Source: Sphingobium sp. V4 | Lineage (GTDB): Bacteria > Pseudomonadota > Alphaproteobacteria > Sphingomonadales > Sphingomonadaceae | DNA length: 64,000 bases | Direction: 5' to 3' | Assembly (NCBI RefSeq): GCF_029590555.1 | Contig: NZ_CP081001.1 | Span: 1,178,001 to 1,242,000, forward strand | Shown: piece by piece, positions 8,445 through 18,010 of the stretch | How positions within the stretch are numbered: position 1 is the first letter of the stretch | Layout of the letters: each line of letters begins with the position of its first letter | Position numbers and translations under genes: made by a program | The notes under the pieces: generated by a model | The model's input: only the letters and a program-made list of their open reading frames with translations | Database searches by the model: none | What the model was told of the DNA's origin: nothing

Positions 8445-9374
8445 ATGCACATCACCGATAGCAAGGTTCTCAGACAATGTTTGAAGATCGGTGAGCTACA
8501 GTCGGTTAGCCGGGCTGCTGAGGCTCTCAATGTCGCGCAGCCTTGGCTGTCGACCCGGCTGCGCGACTACGAACGTGAACTTGGGTTCGACCTGTTCGAT
8601 CGTTCGCGACGACGGATTTCGTTGACTGCAGAGGGCACCCAATTCGTGGAAGCCGCGAGGGTATTCCTGAACGCGGCCGACCGCCTCACCGCGGCCGTCC
8701 ATGCGATTCGAGCCACGTCCCATCAAACGACGATCGAAATCGGCTGCTTGCCTTCGGCTTCGGGCGTAGTCGAACGCGACCAGCTAATAGAAGCATTCCA
8801 GCGACGATTCCCTGACGTAACCGCGCGAATTCATTTGCTTACGGCGCCGGAGATTCTGGAAAGTCTTGCGACAGGAAGACTGGACATTGCGTTCATGCAT
8901 TCGCCATTCCCCAAGGCAATGCATGTGTCTGCTTCAGTCCCCGTCAAGACCCAATATGCGGCACTTTTCATGCCGAAAGAGTGGGGATATCGCGAAGGAA
9001 CTCTAGTCGGTTTGCCGGAACTGAGCGGACGCGAATTTGCAGCGATGCCCGCTGGGCTTCATCCTGAATTATGCGGCCCGGTCTATGAAAAGCTGCGTCA
9101 ATCCGGGATCGTGTTACATGAAATGCCGGACAATAGTCCCCTGGCCCTGCAGAATTTTGCGATGAGCCAGGGCATCGGAGCAATCACGTCGAACAGCTTT
9201 GCAGATTATCTAAATAAAATTTCCGGCTATGGGATCTGGAGAATCAAAAACGATCCTTTCCGTTCGGACTTGTGCGTGATCGAACCACTTCCAGCGAGCA
9301 AGCGCGTGGCCGGTGAGTTTTGGGAGTTTGCTCAGCAAAAGCTCGGTGAGGCGATACCGGGAAATCCGGCTTGA
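8445..9374 (+). CDS. LysR family transcriptional regulator
   Basis: The 309-residue protein has an N-terminal winged helix-turn-helix (about residues 5-62, SRAAEALNVAQPWLSTRLRD) and a periplasmic-binding-like effector domain. It is divergent from the second P450 gene with a gap of 45-126 bp depending on the P450 start. LysR regulators commonly act on such divergent neighbours with a pathway intermediate as co-inducer. The sequence TATAGGTTGACGAACG in the gap contains a GTT-N4-AAC dyad that could be its site. It ends convergently with the third P450, about 110 bp away. Confidence 0.92.
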   Translation: MHITDSKVLRQCLKIGELQSVSRAAEALNVAQPWLSTRLRDYERELGFDLFDRSRRRISLTAEGTQFVEAARVFLNAADRLTAAVHAIRATSHQTTIEIGCLPSASGVVERDQLIEAFQRRFPDVTARIHLLTAPEILESLATGRLDIAFMHSPFPKAMHVSASVPVKTQYAALFMPKEWGYREGTLVGLPELSGREFAAMPAGLHPELCGPVYEKLRQSGIVLHEMPDNSPLALQNFAMSQGIGAITSNSFADYLNKISGYGIWRIKNDPFRSDLCVIEPLPASKRVAGEFWEFAQQKLGEAIPGNPA

Positions 9375-9484
9375 AAGAGAGACGGCTACCGGTGGCATCG
9401 AAAGGCGACAACACTGGTACCGGATAAGTCTTCCCTCTGGCAGGTGACAGGTGGGGAACCCTGTATGGACACCCTACCTCCGCT

Positions 9485-10738
9485 TTATTGATCGATGAGA
9501 TCATATGCCAGATGAAGCTCCTTCACGCCGTGAATAAAGTAATGCTGGACCCGTTTGACAGGCTCTTCGACATCGGCAAATCTAAAGTTTTTCAGGCGGC
9601 TAAGGAGGTGAGTGAAAGCGATGCGGAGTTCCGCCCGCGCCAGCTGGTTGCCGATACAGAAGTGAGGGCCCGCACCAAAAGCCAAGTGGGTCCGCAGATT
9701 ACCCCGCTTTAAATCCAGCTCGCGAGGATTCGGGAACTGCTCAGGGTCGCAGTTGCCCGCGCCAAACCGCACGTCCAACACCGCTCCCTTGGGGATGGGA
9801 ACCCCGCCCAGAACAACATCATCCATGGTCTTGCGGAATTGGGCTTGCAAGGGTGACTCAAGTCGCAAGAGCTCTTCAATGAATGTCGTCATAAGCGACG
9901 GATCAGCGCGCAATTGGTCCTGGAGTTCAGGGCGCTCGATCAGCCACAGCATTCCGGAAGCCATCGTGTTCGTGGTGGTTTCATGACCTGCGGTCATGAT
10001 CTGACGTGACAGGGCGACAAGCTCGTTCCGGGTAAGCTGCCGGCCATTGACATCTGCGTTCGTGATGGCGCTCAACAGGCTGTCGTTTGGCTCGCTCCGG
10101 TACCGGTCAGTCTGCTCTGCAATGAACCGCTGATAGTCGCAAGCAATGCGGGTCAACTCAAGAATTCTCTCTTCCGGGAGGGTCGGATCGCCGGTGGCCG
10201 CGGCGGTGTCCGACCATGTCTTGATCTGTTGAGCGTAGGAGCGATCTACCCCCAGCAGCTCGAGGAGGACAAAAACGGGGATCATGACGCAAATTTCGCT
10301 GACGAATTCGATCGGACTACGAACGGTCACGCTATCGATATGCTCTGAAACTGTCTTCGTCAGGAACTCCTCGAGCTTCTTGACGCGGTTCGGGGAAAAC
10401 GCCTGCCCGACCAGCGAACGATAGAATGTATGTTCCGGCGGATCGGTGGTGAGCAGAACCGGAACCGCCGGAACGCCGAACTCCTTTTGTATCGCCTGCA
10501 TTTTCCTGCCGAGCTCGCCAGGGCGAACCTGTATGATCCCCACATTGCTCGAAAAACGATCCGTGTCCATCAGGACTTCTCGAAGAAGATCGTAGCCGAG
10601 AACGACATAATATCCCGTCTTGGGATCTTTATAGACTGGTCCTGTTTCACGCAATTGGGCATATGCGTCAAAGGGGCAGCGCTGGACGGTAGGATCGGCA
10701 AACGTCACCGAACTCTGGGTTATTACTTCTTCAGGCAC
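9485..10738 (-). CDS. Cytochrome P450 (third of three)
   Basis: This 417-residue P450 has AGHETTTN (about 250-257), EELLR (288-292) and heme loop FGAGPHFCIG with Cys about 361. It is a close relative of the first P450 along its whole length (for instance FxDPxVQxxPFxAYxxLR near the N-terminus and NPRExDLxRxNxRxHLAFG before the heme). Such pairs often oxidise related intermediates. A copy of the 18-bp palindrome lies 25 bp before the start codon, in the same position as at the first P450 gene. No redox partner is adjacent. An IS element is inserted about 130 bp upstream, beyond the operator. Confidence 0.95.
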   Translation of the reverse strand: MPEEVITQSSVTFADPTVQRCPFDAYAQLRETGPVYKDPKTGYYVVLGYDLLREVLMDTDRFSSNVGIIQVRPGELGRKMQAIQKEFGVPAVPVLLTTDPPEHTFYRSLVGQAFSPNRVKKLEEFLTKTVSEHIDSVTVRSPIEFVSEICVMIPVFVLLELLGVDRSYAQQIKTWSDTAAATGDPTLPEERILELTRIACDYQRFIAEQTDRYRSEPNDSLLSAITNADVNGRQLTRNELVALSRQIMTAGHETTTNTMASGMLWLIERPELQDQLRADPSLMTTFIEELLRLESPLQAQFRKTMDDVVLGGVPIPKGAVLDVRFGAGNCDPEQFPNPRELDLKRGNLRTHLAFGAGPHFCIGNQLARAELRIAFTHLLSRLKNFRFADVEEPVKRVQHYFIHGVKELHLAYDLIDQ

Positions 10739-10762
10739 CGATACTCTCCACCGACAAATCTC

Positions 10763-10780
10763 GATCTGACTGGTTGGTTA
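10763..10780. promoter_or_regulatory. Candidate 18-bp operator upstream of the third P450
   Basis: GATCTGACTGGTTGGTTA matches the Rieske-gene copy (reverse strand, CAACTGACTGGTCGGTTG) at 14 of 18 positions. It lies 25 bp before the P450 start codon, where a repressor would overlap the promoter. Confidence 0.55.
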
Positions 10781-10867
10781 TTTTCGGTGCGGACGGTGAC
10801 CGAGTCAACCCTGAAGGCAATCTTATTTTGGCTATGTGAAGGCGTAAAAAGCGCTGGAAATAGCTAG

Positions 10868-11719
10868 GGTCGAAACCCAATCAGCCTCTTGAAAATGCGC
10901 GCGTAGCTTGATTCAAAGGGTCTCCAAGGTGGATGGAGGCTCTGCTCGATGTCGCGCTCGTTGTTCTGGTTATCGGATGCTGCGTGGCAGGCGATCGAAC
11001 CCCACCTGCCGAAGAACCAGCCTGGAGCGCGGCGGGTCGACGATCGCCGGGTGATCTCGGGCATCCTGCATGTGCTCAAGTCCGGCTGCCGCTGGTGCGA
11101 CTGCCCGGCGGATTACGGGCCCTCCACGACGATCTACAACCGCTTCAATCGCTGGTCGCGGCGGGGGGTGTGGACGAAGATGCTCGATGCCTTGGCGGAA
11201 GCAGGCGCAGTCACGAAGAGCACCGCGATCGACAGCACCTACATCAAAGCCCAGCGCTCGGCGTTTGGCGGAAAAGGGGGCGCCAGACGCAGGCGATCGG
11301 CCGTTCTCGCGGCGGCTGGACAACCAAGGTCCATGCCCTGACCGATGTGCTGGGTCGCCCCTACGCGCTGATGCTGACCGCCGGTAATGTCAGCGACGTG
11401 AGGGCTGCACCGGCGCTGCTCGAACGTGCGGGCCACATGCGCTACCTGCTTGGCGACAAAGGCTACGATGCCAACAGCTTGCGCAAAACCCTGCGCGAGA
11501 ACGGCACCAGCCCCGTCATACCCGGCAGGCGCAACCGAAAGCGGGCCATCCGCTATGATCAGCAGCGTTACCGAGGGCGCCACCTCATCGAGAACGTCTT
11601 CTGCCGCATCAAGGACTTCCGCCGCGTCGCCACCCGTTACGACAAGCTGGCTGCCAACTTCCTGTCAGGCGTGGCGCTCGTCACAGCCCTCGCGTTCTGG
11701 CTGTGATTGAGTCTCGGCC
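10868..11719 (+). mobile_element. IS5-family insertion sequence (about 852 bp, IS427-like)
   Basis: Both ends are visible. The left end begins GGTCGAAACCCAATCA after CTAG (10864-10867). The right end, read on the minus strand, begins GGCCGAGACTCAATCA after CTAG (11720-11723). The 16-bp inverted repeats differ at three positions, and CTAG on both sides fits a 4-bp target duplication of the IS5 type. The element carries one frameshifted transposase and sits between the third P450 and the first thiolase. The thiolase operator at 11771 is intact outside it. Confidence 0.85.
10949..11706 (+). CDS. IS5-family transposase, expressed by -1 frameshift
   Basis: Two overlapping frames make one DDE transposase. 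The first runs from ATG 10949 (MSRSLFWLSDAAWQAIEPHL) past the AIDSTYIKAQRS segment that holds the first catalytic Asp. The second frame supplies GDKGYDANSLR (second Asp) and RHLIENVFCRIKDFRR (Glu). The switch is most likely at the run GAAAAGGGGG (11271-11280), where a -1 slip joins the frames. Short IS5 elements of the IS427 group use such programmed frameshifting, so this is probably functional and not decayed. The function is cut-and-paste transposition. Confidence 0.85.
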
Positions 11720-11770
11720 CTAGTGCTCGACATTCTCGCGAGGATGATAGGTTGCAGCGCGAAGCGTGTT

Positions 11771-11788
11771 CAACCGACTAGATGGTTG
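11771..11788. promoter_or_regulatory. Candidate 18-bp operator upstream of the thiolase gene
   Basis: CAACCGACTAGATGGTTG is an imperfect palindrome with CAACC and GGTTG arms and a CTAG centre. It lies 60 bp before the thiolase start at 11849, in the 125-bp gap to the IS element. It is one of the clearest copies of the recurring motif. Confidence 0.6.
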
Positions 11789-11848
11789 CCCTTTTTGGCC
11801 GGCTGACTTAAACGCTGCCTTAGTAAAGACAGAACCGGAACGAAAGCT

Positions 11849-13102
11849 ATGCCTGAAGCCCTCATCATTGACGCCGTTCGTACGCCTCGCGGAATTGGAA
11901 AACCCGGTAAGGGGGCACTTTCGCACCTCCACCCTCAGGTGTTGGGTGCAACTGTCCTCAAGGAATTGGTCGCGCGCAACCCTGTCGATCCAGCAAAGAT
12001 CGACGACGTCATCTTCGGGACTGCAATCCAGAAGTGGAAGCAGGGCAGTGACATCGCCCGAATGTCGGCACTTTTCGCCGGCTTGCCCGATACGGTGAGC
12101 GGAGTCACGCTTGACCGGTTCTGCGGAGCCGGGATTACGTCTACCGCGCTCGCCTCAGCGTCGATCATGTCGGGGATGGAAGATTGCCTGATCGCGGGTG
12201 GCGTGGAGATGATGTCCTACCACCTTGAAATCGGGGCGATCGAGGCGGAGAAGGGGATTCCGCGACTGGGTATGAGCGCGGGCAACGCGGCACTACAGGC
12301 CCTGCGGCCCCAGGCTCAGCAGGGCGTTTGCGCCGATGCGATCGCCGCGATCGAAGGCATTACGCGCGAGGATGCCGACGCCGTTGGTCTGGAAAGCCAA
12401 AAGCGCGCGGACATTGCCATCCGTGAAGGCCGTTTCGACAAGAGTTTGGTCACGGTTTACAATGAAGATGGCTCTGTTGCGCTGGCGCGCGATGAGTTTC
12501 CACGGCCGCAAACGACCGCCGAAGGGCTCGCCGCGCTCAAGCCGAGCTTCCAAGAATGGGCCGACCGCGTCGCAGGACCGGACGGACAGACTTATCGTCA
12601 GATCATCCAAAGTAAATATCCCGGGCTCGCGTTCGAGGCTATCCATCACGCCGGCAATTCGTCCGGTGTGGTCGATGGCGCCGCTGCTATCCTCCTTGCT
12701 TCGCCCGAGTTCGCGCAAAGCAATGGCCTCAAGCCCCGAGCCAAGATCGTTGCCTATGCGAATATCGGTGATTGTCCCACGCTCATGCTCAACGCACCCG
12801 TTCCCGCAGCAAGAAAAGTGCTCGCCAAGGCGGGGCTTACGGTCGATGATATTGACCTGTTCGAGATCAATGAGGCTTTCGCCGTCGTGGCCGAGAAGTT
12901 CGTTCGCGATCTCAAGCTGGATCGTGACAAGGTCAACGTGAACGGCGGCGCGTGCGCCCTGGGGCACCCTATTGGTGCGACTGGAGCGATCCTGATCGGC
13001 ACCGTTCTCGATGAACTGGAACGTCGTGATCTGCGCCGCGGACTCGTCACGATGTGCGCTGCCGGTGGGATGGCTCCTGCGATCATCATCGAACGGGTCT
13101 GA
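11849..13102 (+). CDS. Acetyl-CoA acyltransferase (thiolase)
   Basis: The 417-residue enzyme cleaves a 3-oxoacyl-CoA with CoA, the last step of a beta-oxidation turn. Visible landmarks are the acylated cysteine in RFCGAG (about residue 91), NEAFAVV, the base histidine in GHPIGATG and the second cysteine in MCAAGGMAPA at the end. It is closely similar to the thiolase at 27628-28893 throughout (VDAVRTPRGIGK, KGAL-HLHPQ-LGATVL), so the two are recent paralogues or handle successive turns. It stands alone on its strand, with its own operator upstream and a convergent TonB receptor gene downstream. Confidence 0.94.
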   Translation: MPEALIIDAVRTPRGIGKPGKGALSHLHPQVLGATVLKELVARNPVDPAKIDDVIFGTAIQKWKQGSDIARMSALFAGLPDTVSGVTLDRFCGAGITSTALASASIMSGMEDCLIAGGVEMMSYHLEIGAIEAEKGIPRLGMSAGNAALQALRPQAQQGVCADAIAAIEGITREDADAVGLESQKRADIAIREGRFDKSLVTVYNEDGSVALARDEFPRPQTTAEGLAALKPSFQEWADRVAGPDGQTYRQIIQSKYPGLAFEAIHHAGNSSGVVDGAAAILLASPEFAQSNGLKPRAKIVAYANIGDCPTLMLNAPVPAARKVLAKAGLTVDDIDLFEINEAFAVVAEKFVRDLKLDRDKVNVNGGACALGHPIGATGAILIGTVLDELERRDLRRGLVTMCAAGGMAPAIIIERV

Positions 13103-13356
13103 TAGGTACAAATCGAGCGGAAAGCCGGGGCCGGTCTTGTCTGGAATGGCGGCCCACGCCCTGGCGCCGCATTTCCGCCGATGATTGCGTGGTGCTATCA
13201 GCTCTCGCAATGAAGGCTTTGTTCCATACCGCTTCTGCGGCCTAATTGGGTGCCATTTGCGATCTGTGACGCCAAAGAGCGGTGCTGAATGTTTCGCTCC
13301 GGCAAGGGCAGATCGCTCGCCCATTGGCGCGCCAGCCAGCGTGCATTCTCTTTAAA

Positions 13357-13392
13357 ATGGCGCGTAGCTGACATACGTCGCCTACGCGCCAT
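13357..13392. terminator. Inverted repeat between convergent genes, possible bidirectional terminator
   Basis: ATGGCGCGTAG (13357-13367) and CTACGCGCCAT (13382-13392) are perfect 11-bp arms separated by 14 bases. The repeat lies in the 343-bp gap between the thiolase and the TonB receptor gene, which converge here. There is no strong T-tract, so a simple Rho-independent terminator is not certain. I see no gene in the rest of this gap. Confidence 0.5.
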
Positions 13393-13445
13393 CCAATGCA
13401 AATCAATGGCCTCCCAAAAGCCTAGCTGGCCGTGCGTAAACAGGA

Positions 13446-15758
13446 CTATTTGTAAGACCACTGCAAAGTGATTCCAAACGTTCGCGGTGCAGCTGGGGCC
13501 GCCCGATCACCATAGCTGCTCGCGGTCACATAGCTATAATATTTCGTGCTCCCAAGGTTCCTGCCCCACAGGCGGAAGGAAACTCCATTCTCGAAGTCGT
13601 ATCCGATGTCCCCATTTAAGATGCCATAGGACTCCTGACGCAGACGATTGGCAACCTCCCAAAAGAAACCGCTATTGTGATAATAGCTTATATTGGCTCG
13701 GACCGTGCCTGGGCCGGCGGGCACTGACAGATTGGCTGCAATGTTCCCAGTGAATTTAGGCGCCCGGATCAGCCGGTTGCCTTTTGCATTGGGGATGATC
13801 AGCGTCGCCCCTCCGTAAGGCGAAGTAGTTCGCGGGGTGGAGGTCGAGGCGTTGATAAAGTCGCCATATTCTGCGTGTAGCCATTCGAAGCCGCCACTCA
13901 AAGTCAGGAATGGAATTGGGCGGGCTTCGAAATCGACATCAACACCGTACATCCTCGCTTGGGCGGCATTTTGGAGGAGGGATACTGGTGGTGTCCCCGT
14001 GATTGTCTGGACCTGAAGATTAGAATAGTCATAGTAAAAACCAGATGCATTCAACCGAAGTTTCCGGTCAAAGAGGTCAGACTTAAAGCCAGCCTCGTAA
14101 GCCTTCAGTATTTCAGGTTCTACCGGCGGTGCAATGTTCGCGGCGGGGCACAAGCCGACAACCGTGGCGGTACATAGGGAGCCGCCATTGTAGGTGCCGC
14201 TCTTATACCCACGGTTGAAACTTGCATAGATCATCACGTCATCATTGAAATGATGATCTATGGCGATCCGATAAGAGGGACTGCGGAAATGTGCGCGCTG
14301 TTCCGGCACGACATTGGACTGCACACCATAGACGTTTACGGCAGCCGGGGACGGCAGGGTCGTCAGCGACTGGCCGGTGAACACCTGACTTGCGATCGAT
14401 TCATCGAAATTATAGCGCAAGCCGGCGGTGATGCGCGTTTTGGCTCCAAGATTCACGGTTCCTTGGCCATATACGGAATAGGAGATGGCCCTTATCGGGG
14501 CTTGCCGCTGCACGCCGTAATCTATCTCGTTGCCTCGTACAAAAAGCAAAGGAAGGTACCCCGTCTTCCAGTTCAGATAATATGCACCCACAATCCAGTC
14601 GAACGGGCTCCCAGCCTTGGACAGGAGCTGTAATTCCTGCGTGAAGCTCTCATTGGGGACAGATGAAACCGCATTTTGAGGTGTGGGCTCGACCATAGGC
14701 TGGGCCGCGGATTGAAAGCGACTGTTATTCTTACTGTCGGTATAGGCGCTGATGGATCGTAAAGTAGCGAAGTTCGTCTCGTACGCTACCTCCGCGCTAA
14801 ATGAGAGTTGACGACTGCGAACGACCGATTGAAAATTCTGATTGACGTCGTAAAAGCCAGTGGTCTTTGTGTATGGTTCCGTGATTCCTGGCTGGGTGAT
14901 CAAGGCCTTGTCGCCATATAAATGGTCAAGGTAGAATCCCTGGTCGCTATTGACGTATGAGTAGTTACCTACCAGCTTTATCGTCAGATTGTCGTCAGGT
15001 CGAACGATGATCTTGGACCGGATTGCGAATTCCTTTGCCGTGCCGACATCGCTCGGTACGGGCGCCGTCGCGACAGGACGGCCGTTCACGAGCACGCTCC
15101 CGGCTTGATCCGGTGTAAAATAGTTTCGGCCCCAGCCCTCGGTCTGTCGGCTGTACAGAACCGCGACATCAGCTGCGACGATCCCCGCACCGCCGGCAAT
15201 GTAGCCGGTCGTGCGAAGGGTATCGAAGTTTGCATAGCTCACGGAAAAGTCGGCGCGCGGGTGATTTGTGGGGTCGCGCGTGATGATTTGGATCGCCCCG
15301 CCGGTCGCATTTCTTCCAAAGAGCGTGCCCTGCGGGCCCTTTAGCACTTCGATCCGCTCGATGTTGTTCAGGCCGAAAATGAGTCCCGTCGGAACCTGCT
15401 GCAGAACGCCATCGACATAAGTGGAAATTGCCGGATCGCTGCCAGGGGAGACGTTGGAGTTACCAATTCCGCGCATAAACGGCGTGACCGAGACATTCGA
15501 CTTTGCAAGGAGCAATCCAGGGACCGCTTGACCGAGATCCGCGGTTGCCAGGATTCCCTTCTTTTCGAGTGCGCCCGCGGATAATGCGGTCACCGCGACG
15601 GGAACATCCTGCAAGCGTTCCTCGCGGCGCTGGGCAGTAACGACAATATCTTCAACGCCAGTATCGACAGCTTGGCCGTCACCGCCGGTGGATTGCGCCC
15701 AAGCGGTTGTGCTCAGGCAAGTTCCGGCGAGTGTTATGCAGATCGTTGAAAGTTTCAT
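13446..15758 (-). CDS. TonB-dependent receptor
   Basis: From ATG 15758, preceded by AGGAGG, the protein has 770 residues. It begins with a signal peptide (MKLSTICITLAGTCLSTTAWAQ), then a TonB-box-like EDIVVTAQRREE, a plug domain (DVPVAVTAL to LKGPQGTLFGRNATGGAI) and a 22-strand barrel ending in FGITLQWSYK with the C-terminal aromatic. Receptors of this kind import substrates across the outer membrane with energy from TonB. In sphingomonads they often accompany catabolic clusters, so this one probably brings in the compound attacked by the P450s. No STN domain is present. The frame opens nine codons earlier, but that start has no ribosome site. Confidence 0.94.
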   Translation of the reverse strand: MKLSTICITLAGTCLSTTAWAQSTGGDGQAVDTGVEDIVVTAQRREERLQDVPVAVTALSAGALEKKGILATADLGQAVPGLLLAKSNVSVTPFMRGIGNSNVSPGSDPAISTYVDGVLQQVPTGLIFGLNNIERIEVLKGPQGTLFGRNATGGAIQIITRDPTNHPRADFSVSYANFDTLRTTGYIAGGAGIVAADVAVLYSRQTEGWGRNYFTPDQAGSVLVNGRPVATAPVPSDVGTAKEFAIRSKIIVRPDDNLTIKLVGNYSYVNSDQGFYLDHLYGDKALITQPGITEPYTKTTGFYDVNQNFQSVVRSRQLSFSAEVAYETNFATLRSISAYTDSKNNSRFQSAAQPMVEPTPQNAVSSVPNESFTQELQLLSKAGSPFDWIVGAYYLNWKTGYLPLLFVRGNEIDYGVQRQAPIRAISYSVYGQGTVNLGAKTRITAGLRYNFDESIASQVFTGQSLTTLPSPAAVNVYGVQSNVVPEQRAHFRSPSYRIAIDHHFNDDVMIYASFNRGYKSGTYNGGSLCTATVVGLCPAANIAPPVEPEILKAYEAGFKSDLFDRKLRLNASGFYYDYSNLQVQTITGTPPVSLLQNAAQARMYGVDVDFEARPIPFLTLSGGFEWLHAEYGDFINASTSTPRTTSPYGGATLIIPNAKGNRLIRAPKFTGNIAANLSVPAGPGTVRANISYYHNSGFFWEVANRLRQESYGILNGDIGYDFENGVSFRLWGRNLGSTKYYSYVTASSYGDRAAPAAPRTFGITLQWSYK

Positions 15759-16464
15759 ATGCCCCTCCTGTGTCGTTGATCTCATCCCAGTTGATCCCCA
15801 TCGCGTCGTCTTTTCATTTCACCGTAATATCTGTCCTCGGCCTGTGGGGTCCCGCTCCGGCGGCCCTTCCAAGGAAAGGCGGCTTTGATCATTTACTTGG
15901 TGGGATGGATGACCGCCGGTCGCCCCTCGCGGATCAGATTCACAACGAAAATCGAGGGCGCGACCTGCACACGTGGTCGTTCAATCGGCCCATCTCCTCG
16001 ACACCCCCCAAGTTGCGGTTCCCCACCACCGCCGACGATTCAGTCAACTGGTCAGTAAATAGGTAGGGCGGTGGGCCTGGTCGGTCAAGCGGGGCAATCA
16101 CCCCAACGGGTGAGCCGATACGGCCTCTCGCTGTCGGCCGGCACCTGGTTCCAATCGTTCCTCGCTGACGGCGTACAGGTTTTGCGCGTTGAGCGGTTGA
16201 CGAACTCGCGCGTCGATCTGACACGCGAGCAAACCGGTTGCTCGTATTCCCTCGATTCAGGCCGCACATGCCGATCAGCGCTGGCACCACGTTGCAAAGG
16301 CCTGGCGATCTCCAAACAGCCGATCATTGAAAAGCTGGCGCCCCGGTACTTCCTCGCGTCACTACAGGAAGGATAACAAAAGGCGACCAGGTCGATAACG
16401 CGAATGCTGCCCCTATGAGCCACCCCGTCTTTGGGCCACCAGCTGCGGGAATCGCGACTTGCCC
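15759..16464. other. Non-coding stretch between the TonB receptor and a LysR gene
   Basis: About 700 bp hold no convincing gene; open frames here are short, overlap each other and resemble nothing I know. It contains a weak copy of the recurring operator at 16041-16058 (CAGTCAACTGGTCAGTAA, 10 of 18 positions, core ACTGGTC). This is about 280 bp from the receptor start, so its relevance is uncertain. Confidence 0.5.
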
Positions 16465-17379
16465 TTAGTCATCACTTTCGAGCGGACGTAGCTCCTTGAT
16501 GAGATCAATGAGGAGACGCAAGGCCGTCGGAACCTGCCGACGGCCCGAATAATAGGCGTGGAACCCGCCTCCCATCGAGGCCCAGTCGCTCAGAACAATT
16601 TGCAGGCTGCCACGATCCAGATGAGGCCGAAGCAACGGTTCGGCGCCATATATTATGCCTACGCCGCTAAGCCCGAAGCCGACGGCCGCATGGCTTTCAT
16701 CCACGGTTAGCGGTCCTGGCGTGGCGATAGCGATAGACTCGTCACCTTGCTCAAACTCCCACTCGTACATCTGATCATTACCGAGTCGGATGCGCACGCA
16801 GCGATGGTCCCGCAAATCATGCGGAGTTGCAGGCATGCCATAGCGTGCGAGATAGACGGGCGACGCGGCTGCGACCCACCGCACATCCGGCGAGAGTCGC
16901 TGCGCGATCATGTCTTCAGGGACTGTGCCGCCATAGCGGATACCGGCGTCGAATCCGCCGGCGATGACATCAATCAGGCGATTGCTGACGCTGATATCGA
17001 CCTCGACGTCGGGATAGCGTTCGACAAAAGTCGGCATGACAGGGTCGAGCAAAAGGGGAACCGCATCCTCGAGCACGTTGATCCTGACTCGCCCCGTCGG
17101 TGCATCGCGATATCTGTTGAGGTTCTCTGCCGCCTCGGCGACGGTCTGTAAGGGGCCCTCGATCGACGTCCGAAGCTCTTCTCCTGCGGCGGTAAGCGTG
17201 ACGCTTCTCGTGGTTCTGTTCAATAATCGGACCCCGCGTCGTGCTTCCAGCGCGGTGATGGCATGGCTGAGGGCCGAGGTCGTAACGCCCATCTCCAGCG
17301 CCGCGCGCCGAAAGTTGGAGTGCCTGGCGATAGCGAGGAAATAAAGAAAATCGGCGATGTCGCTTCGACTCAATTGCAT
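16465..17379 (-). CDS. LysR family transcriptional regulator
   Basis: The 304-residue protein has a LysR helix-turn-helix at about residues 20-50 (RRAALEMGVTTSALSHAITALEARRGVRLLNRTTRSV) and a PBP2-type effector domain with GRVRINV and DVEVDISVSNR. It is divergent from the cupin/tautomerase/aldo-keto reductase operon, with about 140 bp between the starts. It is therefore the probable regulator of that small operon, as in many alphaproteobacterial LysR/reductase pairs. It lies downstream of a non-coding stretch and shows no link to the P450 genes. Confidence 0.93.
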   Translation of the reverse strand: MQLSRSDIADFLYFLAIARHSNFRRAALEMGVTTSALSHAITALEARRGVRLLNRTTRSVTLTAAGEELRTSIEGPLQTVAEAAENLNRYRDAPTGRVRINVLEDAVPLLLDPVMPTFVERYPDVEVDISVSNRLIDVIAGGFDAGIRYGGTVPEDMIAQRLSPDVRWVAAASPVYLARYGMPATPHDLRDHRCVRIRLGNDQMYEWEFEQGDESIAIATPGPLTVDESHAAVGFGLSGVGIIYGAEPLLRPHLDRGSLQIVLSDWASMGGGFHAYYSGRRQVPTALRLLIDLIKELRPLESDD

Positions 17380-17518
17380 AGAGTCACCCTAGCATGGTGT
17401 TGAGCTATGCTCATCAGTTCATTGCGTGCGAGAGCGCTAATCCAGATCGCTCGAAGCGAGTAAATGAATGTTGCCCCCATCGCTCGATCGGGCAATCTCG
17501 AATTGGAACCCACTCATC

Positions 17519-18007
17519 ATGATCAAGGTCGCAATCGCAGCTGCCGCTCTCATTTCGACCCCAGGCGGCGCCGCCGCGCAGAAAGGAACAACGACCATGG
17601 ATATCACCCGCAAGGCGGATCTGGCGACCGTCGACGGACCCGCCGAATATTTCACCGGCAAGGTCACCATTACTGGCCAGTTTCAGCGCCCCAAACCATC
17701 ACGCGTGGGCGGCGCGATCGTTCATTTCGAGCCGGGCGCGCGTACCGCTTGGCACACACATCCCGCTGGCCAGACACTGATCGTGACGGAGGGGGTTGGC
17801 TGGACCCAGATCGAGGGCGGACCCAAGCTGGAGTTCCACGCGGGCGACATCTTGTGGTGCCCGGCTGATCACAAGCACTGGCATGGAGCCACGCCGCATG
17901 ATGGTATGACTCACATCGCTATCCAGGATTCGGTCGACGGAAAAAATGTCGTCTGGATGGAGAAGGTTACCGACGAGCAATATCATGCACCACTGGGCGA
18001 AGACTGA
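17519..18007 (+). CDS. Cupin-domain protein, probably exported
   Basis: From ATG 17519 the product has 162 residues with a likely signal peptide ([21 protein letters not shown]) and then one cupin barrel. Metal ligands are suggested by the segments [14 protein letters not shown] and HKHWHGA. The stronger ribosome site (AAAGGAA) precedes an internal ATG at 17597 (MDITRK), which would give a cytoplasmic protein of about 136 residues; both starts are plausible. It heads an operon with a tautomerase (3-bp gap) and an aldo-keto reductase. Such cupins are often called carboxymuconolactone-decarboxylase-like, but the reaction here is unknown. Confidence 0.85.
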   Translation: MIKVAIAAAALISTPGGAAAQKGTTTMDITRKADLATVDGPAEYFTGKVTITGQFQRPKPSRVGGAIVHFEPGARTAWHTHPAGQTLIVTEGVGWTQIEGGPKLEFHAGDILWCPADHKHWHGATPHDGMTHIAIQDSVDGKNVVWMEKVTDEQYHAPLGED

Positions 18008-18010
18008 GAC

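Noticed and set aside
16041..16058. Possible further copy of the 18-bp operator near the TonB receptor.
   Set aside because: Only 10 of 18 positions match and it lies about 280 bp from the start codon, so it is listed only as weak.
15940..16423. Overlapping frames of 101-119 residues in the gap before the LysR gene.
   Set aside because: They lie on both strands over the same bases, have odd composition and no ribosome site or family.
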